A stretch of DNA of 64,000 nucleotides from assembly GCF_038594945.1 (NCBI RefSeq), contig NZ_JBCFYD010000002.1:1-64000 (forward strand). Reading direction: 5' to 3'. A program made the position numbers and the translations under genes. Origin of the DNA: Fodinibius sp. Rm-B-1B1-1. Lineage in GTDB: Bacteria; Bacteroidota; Rhodothermia; Balneolales; Balneolaceae. The notes beneath the pieces are model-generated. The model was not told the origin of the DNA and ran no database searches. It was given only the letters and a program-made list of their open reading frames with translations. Position 1 is the first letter of the stretch; the number at the start of each line of letters is the position of its first letter. Positions 47,801-55,151 of this stretch are shown piece after piece.

Positions 47801-48523
47801 ATGGGATATTGGATTCATGCCAGTGAGGATGGCGATATCGAAATTCTGCCGGATGAATCGTCGAACAAATCCGGGCCGGTATTGGCATCAGGAGATGTTG
47901 GTCAACTAACTTTTAGCAATGAGACAGCCTCACAGCAATTTTATGTATCAAACCAGTTGTTAAGCACTTCGGAGGAAGAAAAGTATCTGATGCCACCGAT
48001 GGCTCCTGAAGCAGTAATGGATGTACGTACTGATCAGGGGTTGCGTTTGGCTCAGGGTGAACAAAGTAACTTAAAGCTGACGACTGACAGTTATCCGGTA
48101 ACAGTATCATCGCACCCAGAGAATAGTCAAGGATATACATTAAAGGGAGTGGTTGGTCAGGATACGGCATACTATAACCTGAGAACTGATGAAAAGGTAA
48201 CGCTTCAGCGTCCGTACGAGTCATTATTTTTGTCAACAGTTGGGGATAATGCTCAAATTACCGAACATAATTTAAAGCCAAATTTCCCCAATCCGTTTAC
48301 TTCAGGAACCCAAATTCGGTACCAGGTGGCGTCGCAATCACGGGCTACGCTCGAGGTTTATGATGTATTGGGTCGTAAAGTTCAAACGCTGGTTGACGAG
48401 CAGAAGTCAAAAGGGGAATATTCAATTCGGTTTGATGGAAGCAACCTTTCAAGTGGCATATATTTTATCCACCTAAAAGTTGGCGAAACAATAAAGGTAC
48501 AGAAGATGACTCTTATAAAATAG
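44858..48523 (+). CDS. Large Asp-box (BNR/Vps10-like) repeat protein with type IX secretion tail
   Basis: A 1221-residue protein. An N-terminal hydrophobic segment (FGITVFIILIIAAVGTWYGG) acts as signal or anchor. A beta-propeller follows with at least five Asp boxes (SIDGGNTW, STDNGESW, STNGGGSF, STDDGQSW, SLDAGNSW) over residues 145-760. Around residues 865-1005 two similar segments occur, each with an LVG or LIGG turn, a LYEYSG/FEYSEG motif and a KGYW or MGYW end. The last 85 residues form a type A type IX sorting domain: PNFPNPFTSGTQIRYQV, LEVYDVLGRKVQTL, SSGIYFIHLKV, KMTLIK. It is predicted to be secreted or surface-attached. Function unknown. Confidence 0.88.
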   Translation: MLRSKKVIFGITVFIILIIAAVGTWYGGGWEYSAIYIAESSTKLDPVEKKRARTDYFFNLLRDPATNSIPENIRSRELNHAQQLRGGRGLRKSGSASMQQVGDISWHLAGPVDLGGRTRALAFDRRNADIVLAGGVSGGMWKSIDGGNTWQLKTDPNQDMSVTSVAQDPTEPDTWYYATGELRGNSAGDRGGRASYFGTGIYKSTDNGESWSRLSSTEDTDIAWNSEFDFISRIIVNPVNGDVYFAANGGAIYRSTNGGGSFSNVLGNLGGHRYADVIVNKNGTLLAALSERGAGAIQTDNPGIYRSTDDGQSWIDVTPSDFPATHDRTYLAFAPSAPDTAYAFTYEGSGSGSNENISFFMMDFANDASEDRSGNLPDFGNPVGFVNTQFNYNMVMAVKPDDPDLVVIGTTNLFRSRDGFATTPAGGYDNSDINQKQEFWVGGYDPANNVSQYPNQHPDQHVLVFQPNDPNTLWAGHDGGLSATTDITAAPVSWEDKDEGYVTGQFYTVEIPDESGDDRYLGGTQDNGTPFFRFDESNSQATTIEDISSGDGSYAHWGTDYAYVSSQMGNVLRLTIESDGSITSPYEAPTGTWSFVQPSGATNQLFVHPYAVDPNDDTIMYYPGGTTMWRNTEMDEISNYNQGSTTTGWESFEGTSSTGYTISTLEVTSMSPSDRLYYGASSSTGTPEIFRLNNASTSDTPTEISIGGASAGAYVHDIAVNPLDGDEVIAVMSNYSITGLYHSLDAGNSWTAIEGNLEGDSQDPGPSLRDAEILPTEEGNIYLVGTSTGIYTTMTLDGNSTSWQRTSDDGSPESIGYSVVEYLDVRPSDGTIAVGSHGRGIFVGRAEVGDVVVEQLPVIEDTLEVVDDWQLVGSPMTSDAGAEPGSDLQLYEYSGTYKSVANISSHKGYWTKSSSGSEISYSGEADTAATIALEKGWNLIGGVADTVGISAISDPNSILSSADIFEYSEGSYQSASDVKSFMGYWIHASEDGDIEILPDESSNKSGPVLASGDVGQLTFSNETASQQFYVSNQLLSTSEEEKYLMPPMAPEAVMDVRTDQGLRLAQGEQSNLKLTTDSYPVTVSSHPENSQGYTLKGVVGQDTAYYNLRTDEKVTLQRPYESLFLSTVGDNAQITEHNLKPNFPNPFTSGTQIRYQVASQSRATLEVYDVLGRKVQTLVDEQKSKGEYSIRFDGSNLSSGIYFIHLKVGETIKVQKMTLIK

Positions 48524-48525
48524 GT

Positions 48526-48720
48526 TCCAAAGAGCTTTCGGTATCACGGGCTTTCAATGTCGTTAAATACTTTATAAATCACGGTATCGAAGCTGATCGG
48601 CTTAAAGCATCCGGTTATGCTGACACTCAACCTCTGGTGGCTAATCGTGATTCGCTGGGTAACCCCATCCCCGAAAACCGCGCGCAAAACAGGCGTATTG
48701 TAATGCGGATCTACTATTAG
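48526..48720 (+). pseudogene. OmpA/MotB C-terminal domain relic
   Basis: 65 codons without a start, ending in TAG at 48718-48720. The translation has SKELSVSRAFNVVKYF, ADRLKASGYADTQPLVANRD and PENRAQNRRIVMRIYY, the second half of an OmpA/MotB peptidoglycan-binding domain, including the conserved Arg (RAQNRR) that contacts peptidoglycan. The first half of the domain and any signal peptide or barrel are missing. It begins two bases after the stop of the type IX protein, in another frame. It is a truncated gene, not an expressed protein. Confidence 0.8.
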
Positions 48721-48849
48721 CGATTGACAGGGCATATTCTTCTGTTATTAAGGTTGGATAAAGAAAATTCAACTTTATTTGCATAACTTTTTTTACACCC
48801 TTACTCTACAAAAAAGATAATACACAAATGATAAGTTAAGAGGTTTGCT

Positions 48850-49422
48850 ATGAAATCTATCAAATACATTCTTGCAGTTGTAATTTTCACCTGTTCATTG
48901 GGAATGCTTCCACAGATGGCTTCTGCCCAAACGAGTATTGGAGCATCGTATGAGATAAGGGATGAAGACCCCCAAAACGGTTTTGGCTTGCGGCTTGAAC
49001 GCGGCATTTTAGGGCAACTGCCGATTGTTGATTTAGGGTTACGAGCTCACTTCAGTTATTTTAATGATGACATTTCATACGAAAATAGAACTTATTCAAC
49101 AGATGTCACCAGTTATGATTATGGGTTGGCAGCTGTTGGTGGTGTGTCTTTAGGCTTATTAAGTCCTTATGTGGGATTAGGTTTGGGAGCTTCAACATTA
49201 GATGTAACTCGAGAAGATGTGGGAGGAGTTTCTGCTCCTGAGGAAAGTAATGACAGTGCCTTTTACTGGAATGGTTTTGTAGGAGCGAAAGTAAGTCCGA
49301 TTCCTAATATAAAACCTTTTGTAGAATACCGGTTTGAGGATATTTCTGACTATGAGAATGAATTAAATGATGTTGGAAATAGTTCTGGGCGATTGATCTT
49401 TGGTGTTTCTTTATCATTTTAA
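48850..49422 (+). CDS. Outer-membrane beta-barrel protein
   Basis: A 190-residue protein with a clear signal peptide (cleavage ASA-Q at 26/27). The mature part is a run of amphipathic strands with Gly/Tyr turns (ASYEIRD, GLRLERG, GLRAHFSYF, LAAVGGVSLGLL, YVGLGLGASTL, WNGFVGAKVSP, PFVEYRFEDI) and ends in a strand with terminal Phe (LIFGVSLSF), the signal recognised by BamA. About eight strands fit an OmpX/OmpW-like small barrel. No ligand can be proposed. Own terminator downstream. Confidence 0.85.
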   Translation: MKSIKYILAVVIFTCSLGMLPQMASAQTSIGASYEIRDEDPQNGFGLRLERGILGQLPIVDLGLRAHFSYFNDDISYENRTYSTDVTSYDYGLAAVGGVSLGLLSPYVGLGLGASTLDVTREDVGGVSAPEESNDSAFYWNGFVGAKVSPIPNIKPFVEYRFEDISDYENELNDVGNSSGRLIFGVSLSF

Positions 49423-49441
49423 GATATACTTTTTAGGTACG

Positions 49442-49475
49442 AAGCGGACGTTATTACAACGTCCGCTTTTTTTCA
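49442..49475 (+). terminator. Intrinsic terminator after the beta-barrel gene
   Basis: AAGCGGACGTT (49442-49452) pairs perfectly with AACGTCCGCTT (49458-49468), followed by TTTTTC. Confidence 0.93.
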
Positions 49476-49593
49476 TTTATAAACTTACGACAATTGCTAA
49501 ATAGTTGTTCAGTCTCTTTTTTTGAATGTATAAAGTAATTGCATTGTTTAACATTACGTATGTAAGCGCTTAATATATTTTGAAGTAACTCAG

Positions 49594-51846
49594 ATGGCAG
49601 ACACGAAAACGAAATACGATATTAATCTGGACGAATATGTCCTTGATGCTCCTCAACAGGATGATCTTGATGAGCTGTTAAAGGTATGCCGTGAAAACCT
49701 TGAAGAGGTGGATGAGAACCTTGTTTCGCGGGCATTTAAACTCTGCTATCTGTCCCATGAAGGTATTGAGCGAGCATCTGGAGAACCATACTATTATCAT
49801 CCCGTTGCTGTTGCTAAGATTGTAGCATCAGAAATAAATATCGATGACGTGTCCGTGGTGGCCTCGCTTTTACACGATACGGTAGAAGATACTGAGGTGA
49901 CACTTGATGATATCGAGGAGAAGTTTGGAGATATTGTTGCCCACCTTATTGACGGGGTAACTAAAATTTCGGGCGTCTTTAAGAGTCGCAACACCAAGCA
50001 GGCCGAGACCTTTATGAAGATGTTGCTCTCTATGGCCGAAGATATTCGCGTGGTGCTCATTAAGTTTGCCGATCGGCTGCATAATATGCGCACTATTCAG
50101 CATTTGCCGCGTGAAAAACAGATGCAGAAAGCAACTGAGACGATGGAGCTGTATGCTCCGCTGGCTCATCGGTTTGGGTTGTTTAACATAAAAAGCCAGC
50201 TCGAAGATCTCTGTTTTAAAGTTATAGACCCCAACTCTTATAAGTTTATTGCTCGCAAACTCCGGGAAAAAAAGGAGTCGCGTGAGGCTTTTATTAAAGA
50301 GTTTATGGATCCCATCGAGGAGGAGCTTAACAAGCAGGGGTTTACTTTTGAGATGAAAGGTCGTCCCAAGCATATTTATTCGATCTTTCGCAAGATGCAG
50401 CGTCAGCAGAAACCATTTGAGGAAATATACGACCTTTTTGCTATTCGTATCATTTTGGAAGATCCGCACTCGAAAGAGGATTGCTGGCGCGTATATTCCA
50501 TCATTACGGACTGGTATACCCCTATCCCTAAGCGTTTTAGGGATTTTATTTCAGTTCCCAAAGCCAATGGATATCAGTCGCTGCACACCACGGTGATTAC
50601 TAAGAAAGGCCGTAAGGTTGAGGTGCAGATTCGTACCCGCCATATGGATGATATTGCTGAAAAGGGAGTGGCCGCGCATTGGAAGTACAAAGAGGGCAAA
50701 GAAGAAGGGTCAGAAACACTTGATAAGTTTGTGCATTGGGTGCGCGATGTGTTGGATAATCCACGTCCTGATGCGGCTACGGAGTTTGTAAAGGATTTTC
50801 AGCTTAATTTGTATCAGGATGAAATTTACGTATTTACCCCTGATGGTGAGCTGCGTACCTTGCCACAAGGTGCTACGCCTATTGACTTTGCTTTTGAAAT
50901 TCACAGTGAAATTGGGGAGCGAGCCATTGCTGCTAAGATCAATGGCAAGATGGCTCCGCTGCGGCAAAAGCTGGATATCGGTGACCAGGTTGAGATTATC
51001 ACCGGTAATAAAATAAACCTTAACCCCGACTGGATTAATGATGTTGTTACGCATAAGGCAAAGTCTCGTATTCGGCAGTACATCAAACAGAAAGAACGTA
51101 AAACGGCCGATGAAGGACGCGAGATATGGGAAAAACGGGCTAAAAGAGGGAGCGTTAAAATTTCAGAGCAAGACCTTACCCGTATTGCTCAAAAGTTGAA
51201 GTTTGATTCTACGCAGGACCTATTTTACGATATTGGAAAGGGTAGCTTTGACGTGAATGAGCTTTATAATGCGGTCAAAGAATTTACCAGCAAGGGACGT
51301 ATTGATGAAAAGGAAGATGAGAATAAAAAGCCAGCTCCAGCTACAGAGGAAGAGATTCAGGAAACGTACATTAATGCGGCACGCTCGGTAAGTGACGAAA
51401 AGGCGCTGGTTATTAATGGGGAGGTGACCAACGTTAAATATAGCTATGCTAACTGTTGTAACCCCATTCCGGGTGATGATGTGATGGGCTTTATTAGTCG
51501 TACCGGAGATGTGAAGGTGCATCGGTCAAATTGCAAGAATATCCACCATTTAATACAAACCGACGGAGAGCGGATCGTAGATGTTTCGTGGGCTAAGAAT
51601 ATCGATTCCAAATTTCTTGGAGCCGTTAAAGTTATTGGGGAAGATCGTGTGGGTATGATCAATGATATTACTGATGTGCTATCAAAGTCGCTTGAAACGA
51701 ATATGAAAAGCATTAATGTCAATAGTGACAGTGGTATGTTTGAAGGGATTCTTACCGTGTATGTGGATGATATTGATCACCTGGGAAGAATTATTAATAA
51801 ATTACAGAAAGTAACAGGTGTCAAGAGCGTCTTTAGATACGAATAA
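49594..51846 (+). CDS. rel: Bifunctional (p)ppGpp synthetase/hydrolase (RelA/SpoT, Rsh)
   Basis: A 750-residue long RSH enzyme. The hydrolase HD domain is intact (YYYHPVAVAKIV, H69; LLHDTVEDT, H94-D95). The synthetase domain contains GRPKHIYSIFRKMQRQ and RDFISVPKANGYQSLHTTV. A TGS domain (about 405-470) contains FTPDGELRTLPQGATPIDFA. A conserved zinc-finger-like region (NCCNPIPGDD) and a C-terminal ACT domain (about 670-750) follow. Both catalytic centres are present, so this single enzyme can make and destroy the stringent-response alarmone. It is transcribed alone, with an HU-like gene downstream. Confidence 0.96.
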   Translation: MADTKTKYDINLDEYVLDAPQQDDLDELLKVCRENLEEVDENLVSRAFKLCYLSHEGIERASGEPYYYHPVAVAKIVASEINIDDVSVVASLLHDTVEDTEVTLDDIEEKFGDIVAHLIDGVTKISGVFKSRNTKQAETFMKMLLSMAEDIRVVLIKFADRLHNMRTIQHLPREKQMQKATETMELYAPLAHRFGLFNIKSQLEDLCFKVIDPNSYKFIARKLREKKESREAFIKEFMDPIEEELNKQGFTFEMKGRPKHIYSIFRKMQRQQKPFEEIYDLFAIRIILEDPHSKEDCWRVYSIITDWYTPIPKRFRDFISVPKANGYQSLHTTVITKKGRKVEVQIRTRHMDDIAEKGVAAHWKYKEGKEEGSETLDKFVHWVRDVLDNPRPDAATEFVKDFQLNLYQDEIYVFTPDGELRTLPQGATPIDFAFEIHSEIGERAIAAKINGKMAPLRQKLDIGDQVEIITGNKINLNPDWINDVVTHKAKSRIRQYIKQKERKTADEGREIWEKRAKRGSVKISEQDLTRIAQKLKFDSTQDLFYDIGKGSFDVNELYNAVKEFTSKGRIDEKEDENKKPAPATEEEIQETYINAARSVSDEKALVINGEVTNVKYSYANCCNPIPGDDVMGFISRTGDVKVHRSNCKNIHHLIQTDGERIVDVSWAKNIDSKFLGAVKVIGEDRVGMINDITDVLSKSLETNMKSINVNSDSGMFEGILTVYVDDIDHLGRIINKLQKVTGVKSVFRYE

Positions 51847-51997
51847 GTGATTGTTTTCGTTGAAACTATTGCTGGACAATCATTTTTATCTCTGAGATAA
51901 AAGTAATATCATCAACCAAGAAAAATTGGTACGTTTTACAGACATTTTTTCTTAAAAGAGAATCGAATTTAAGAGCTAAAAATATCGTTCATAAAAT

Positions 51998-52330
51998 ATG
52001 ATTACCTATACGAAAAGAGATATCGTGCGGCGCGTGGCTGAGGAGATGGATGAACCAATGGTTCAGAGTGATCCGTGGGTCAATGCTGTGCTGGATGCTT
52101 TGCGTGAAACGATGATGGATGCTGATCCCACGTGTAGAATTGAATTGCGGGATTTTGGTGTTTTTGAAGTAAAGAAGACAAAAGCGAAGCCGAAGGCACG
52201 AAATCCTCGTACCAATGAAGAAATATATGTGCCTGCGCATCGTAAAACACATTTTAAACCCAGTAAACTACTGAAAGAGTTTTTAAAGCAACCTCTTGAT
52301 GAAGAGGAATTAGAAGAAATGGAAGATTGA
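51998..52330 (+). CDS. HU/IHF family DNA-binding protein
   Basis: A 110-residue histone-like protein. It has the HU core with the beta-arm (IELRDFGVFEVKKTKAKPKA, then RNPRTNEEIYVPAHRKTHFK) and helices MITYTKRDIVRRVAEEM at the N-terminus. It differs from typical 90-residue HU by an acidic C-terminal tail (PLDEEELEEMED). It bends DNA non-specifically or at IHF-like sites. It is directly followed by ruvX with a two-base spacing, so the two are co-translated. Confidence 0.93.
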   Translation: MITYTKRDIVRRVAEEMDEPMVQSDPWVNAVLDALRETMMDADPTCRIELRDFGVFEVKKTKAKPKARNPRTNEEIYVPAHRKTHFKPSKLLKEFLKQPLDEEELEEMED

Positions 52331-52332
52331 TT

Positions 52333-52788
52333 GTGGCACAATATGGAAGAATAATCGGTATCGATGTTGGAACAAAATGGGTTGGCCTTGCCCGTACCGA
52401 TTTACTAAAAACGGTAGCCAACCCGATTGGAACCTACCACGTTGATGACGTTTTTGATGCTCTTGGAGAACAGCTTGAAAACGAAAATGTGGAAAAGGTA
52501 GTGGTAGGTTGGCCTTTAACTCCGGAAGGGGAAGAGGGGCGTGCTATCAAAATGGTAAAAGAATTTCTTGCAAAGTTAGAGACAAAGTTTCCTGATGTTG
52601 ATGTTGCCAAGGTTGATGAACGGTACACTTCCAAAGAAGCTGTTCGGGCTATGGTTGAGGCAGGCGTACCGAAAATGAAGCGTCGGGAGTCTGATCGTGT
52701 CAACCAAGCTGCTGCAGCAATTATCCTTCAAAAATATATTGAACTTGTAAAAGCGAATAATGTCCGTATTACCGATCGTTACGTATGA
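52333..52788 (+). CDS. ruvX: Putative pre-16S rRNA nuclease / Holliday junction resolvase YqgF (RuvX)
   Basis: 151 residues from GTG at 52333. An in-frame TTG at 52327 is possible but would overlap the ribosome binding site GGAAG (52321-52325). RNase H-like fold with IIGIDVGTKWVGLARTD at the start, VVVGWPLTPEGEEG, VDERYTSKEA and RRESDRVNQAAAAIILQKYI. The acidic residues in the first and third motifs are the catalytic ones. YqgF proteins process the 5' end of 16S rRNA and have junction-resolving activity. The 3' end overlaps def by 29 bases. Confidence 0.92.
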   Translation: MAQYGRIIGIDVGTKWVGLARTDLLKTVANPIGTYHVDDVFDALGEQLENENVEKVVVGWPLTPEGEEGRAIKMVKEFLAKLETKFPDVDVAKVDERYTSKEAVRAMVEAGVPKMKRRESDRVNQAAAAIILQKYIELVKANNVRITDRYV

Positions 52789-53329
52789 CGACGATGTGCT
52801 TCGCAAAGAAGCAAAGCCAGTCGAAGAAAATACCCCAGAAATACAAACACTTATCGATGATATGTTCGATACCATGTATAATTCGGATGGTGTCGGGCTT
52901 GCCGCTCCTCAGATAGGAGAACTGTTGCAAATATTTGTAGCAGATGCTGATCCTATGATCGAGGGAGGTAATGGACCAAAACACGGGCCAATGGCACTAA
53001 TAAATCCACAGATCACATTTGAAAGTGATGAAGAAGTGGACATGGATGAAGGGTGTTTAAGTATTCCAGGGGTTAATGCAACGGTAACCCGCCCCGAAAA
53101 AATTGTTGTTGAGTACCTCGATCGCGATTTTAATGAACAACAGCTCGAGATTGATGGCTGGTGGGCGCGGGTAATTCAGCACGAAAAAGATCATCTCGAT
53201 GGAGTCTTGTTTTTGGACTATCTTTCGATGTTCAAGCGCAAGCTCCTGAGTTCGAAGCTTAAGGAAATAGCTGAAGGAAGGGCTGAGATCGCTTATCCTA
53301 TTGTACCCAAGAAAACAGAGACTAAGTAA
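52760..53329 (+). CDS. def: Peptide deformylase
   Basis: A 189-residue deformylase. Motif 1 GVGLAAPQI (about residues 44-52), motif 2 DEGCLSIPG with the metal-binding Cys, and motif 3 VIQHEKDHLDGVLF with the two His and catalytic Glu. It removes the formyl group from nascent proteins using Fe2+. Its start lies 29 bases inside ruvX in another frame. It is followed by fmt after 9 bases, so the pair that adds and removes the formyl group is one operon. Confidence 0.97.
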   Translation: MSVLPIVTYDDDVLRKEAKPVEENTPEIQTLIDDMFDTMYNSDGVGLAAPQIGELLQIFVADADPMIEGGNGPKHGPMALINPQITFESDEEVDMDEGCLSIPGVNATVTRPEKIVVEYLDRDFNEQQLEIDGWWARVIQHEKDHLDGVLFLDYLSMFKRKLLSSKLKEIAEGRAEIAYPIVPKKTETK

Positions 53330-53338
53330 CTTACTGTT

Positions 53339-54253
53339 ATGCGTATTGTTTTTATGGGATCTCCCGATTTTGCGATCCCCAGTTTAGAGCGGTTACATAA
53401 TTCGGAGCATGAAATCGTATCTGTTGTTAGCAATGTTGATAAGCGGCGTGGTCGGCGCGAAAAGCCTTCTCCTACTATTGTTAAAAGGAAGGCGCTGGAG
53501 TTGGGGTTGCCGGTTATAGAAGTTGAGGATCTCAGTGCCCCCTCTTTTTATGATGAACTTAAAGCATTGGATGCTGATCTGTTTGTCGTTGTTGCTTTTA
53601 GAATACTGCCACCTAAAATTTTAGATCTACCCCAAAAAGGGTCAATTAACCTCCACGCTTCTTTACTTCCTAAATACAGAGGGGCAGCCCCCATTCACTG
53701 GGCTATAATTAATGGTGAGGAAACGACTGGTTGTACGGTTTTCTTTTTGGATGAACAGGTAGACACCGGGAATATTATCTTGCAGCAAGAAACACCAATT
53801 GGTGCCAATGAAACAACTGGTGATGTATATGAGCGCCTTAAGAAGATGGGTAGTATCCTTTTGGGAGAGGCGGTAAATCAGATTGAAGAGGAGTCTTATC
53901 AGTTGCAGGAGCAAAATCATGAAAAAGCCACTCCAGCGCCAAAGTTATTTACCGAAGATTGTAAAATCCATTTTGATAGACCGGCACAAGAAATTCATAA
54001 TAAAATTCGAGGATTGAGTCCTTTTCCTACTGCCTGGGCGGAGCTCGATGATTTGAAATTTAATATGTATCGTTCTGAAATGGGACCGGCCGAGAATTTA
54101 GCTCCCGGACGTTTACAAATGCAGGATGATGATTTACTTGTAGGCTGCAAAGAAGGAACGGTTATTCTTAAAAAAGTTCAGATAGAAGGAAAAAAACGAA
54201 TGAGTGGGAAGGACTTTATGAATGGATATAACGGCCGGGGCATGCTGCATTAA
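53339..54253 (+). CDS. fmt: Methionyl-tRNA formyltransferase
   Basis: A 304-residue formyltransferase. It starts MRIVFMGSPDFAIPSLERL, carries the formyl-tetrahydrofolate site INLHASLLPKYRGAAPIHWA (about residue 105 on) and has LFTEDCKIHF/RGLSPFPTAWA of the C-terminal OB domain. It transfers a formyl group to Met-tRNAfMet for initiation. Length is normal. It forms a translation unit with def. Confidence 0.97.
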   Translation: MRIVFMGSPDFAIPSLERLHNSEHEIVSVVSNVDKRRGRREKPSPTIVKRKALELGLPVIEVEDLSAPSFYDELKALDADLFVVVAFRILPPKILDLPQKGSINLHASLLPKYRGAAPIHWAIINGEETTGCTVFFLDEQVDTGNIILQQETPIGANETTGDVYERLKKMGSILLGEAVNQIEEESYQLQEQNHEKATPAPKLFTEDCKIHFDRPAQEIHNKIRGLSPFPTAWAELDDLKFNMYRSEMGPAENLAPGRLQMQDDDLLVGCKEGTVILKKVQIEGKKRMSGKDFMNGYNGRGMLH

Positions 54254-54347
54254 AATAATGCTAAAAAGGTTTTTTATGTTGACAAATAATAAGATAATTG
54301 TCATATAATCACATTCACTTTCATCCCTTAATATAATATTTGAAGAT

Positions 54348-55034
54348 ATGGAGTTATCACCACTTTTAGATGCCGCTAAGAAGGGAGATATGTCAGAACT
54401 CGAAAGGTTGAGTGAGGACGATATTGATATTAATGAGACTGCCAAAAATGGGGTAACTGCGTTAATGTTGGCAGCCGAAAATAATAATGTTGAGGCTGTT
54501 GATTACCTCTTGAATGAAGGGGCTGATGTGAATGCTACAACGTCAATGGGCGGTACCGCTATGAGCAGGGCAGCCGAAAATGGCCATGTCGAAATTATTA
54601 AAAAGCTACTCGACAATGGAGCTAAAGCGGCAGATATAGCATTAATTGCAGCGGCAAGAGCAGGTAATGTAGATGCTGTAAAACTATTAATAGAAAACGG
54701 GGCTAATAAAAATGCTGAACAACGTTGGGGATTAACACCATTGATGTTGGCTGCCAGAGAAGGACATACCGACGTGGTTACTTATTTGCTCAACAATAAA
54801 GCCCGAGTAAAAGTGAAAGATAAAAATGGGAATTCTGCATTGTCTTTGGCTTTGGATAATGACCATGTTGATATTGCAAGTCAACTTAGACGAGCCGGAG
54901 CAAAAGCAGATGCTGCTGAATCGGAAGATGAGTTAGATGATGAGGATTCAGAAGATCTGTTAGATACAGACGACTATGATGATTTGATAGACGAGGAAGA
55001 AATACCAGAGGATATTGATCTGGAAGAAGATTAG
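54348..55034 (+). CDS. Ankyrin-repeat protein with acidic tail
   Basis: A 228-residue protein without signal peptide or membrane span, so probably cytosolic. About six ankyrin repeats in residues 1-190, with the classical cores NGVTALMLAAENNNVEAVDY, MGGTAMSRAAENGHVEII, DIALIAAARAGNVDAVKLLI and WGLTPLMLAAREGHTDVVTY. The last 38 residues are almost entirely Asp/Glu (ESEDELDDEDSEDLLDTDD and beyond). Ankyrin arrays bind other proteins; the partner is unknown. It is flanked by fmt and gapA with its own intergenic spaces on both sides. Confidence 0.9.
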   Translation: MELSPLLDAAKKGDMSELERLSEDDIDINETAKNGVTALMLAAENNNVEAVDYLLNEGADVNATTSMGGTAMSRAAENGHVEIIKKLLDNGAKAADIALIAAARAGNVDAVKLLIENGANKNAEQRWGLTPLMLAAREGHTDVVTYLLNNKARVKVKDKNGNSALSLALDNDHVDIASQLRRAGAKADAAESEDELDDEDSEDLLDTDDYDDLIDEEEIPEDIDLEED

Positions 55035-55103
55035 TTAAAAGGTATTTAGGATTAGTTTACAAAAGAACATTTGAACTTTTATTTTTAGCAGAAATATCTA
55101 ACA

Positions 55104-55117
55104 CGCGTATCAACGCG
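55104..55117 (+). promoter_or_regulatory. Small hairpin in the gapA leader
   Basis: CGCGT-ATCA-ACGCG forms a perfect 5-pair stem about 35 bases upstream of the gapA start. It may stabilise the leader; no T-run follows, so it is not a terminator. A role in regulation is not demonstrated. Confidence 0.35.
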
Positions 55118-55151
55118 AGAACTTTAACAAGGTAACGAAAGGTTACAATTT

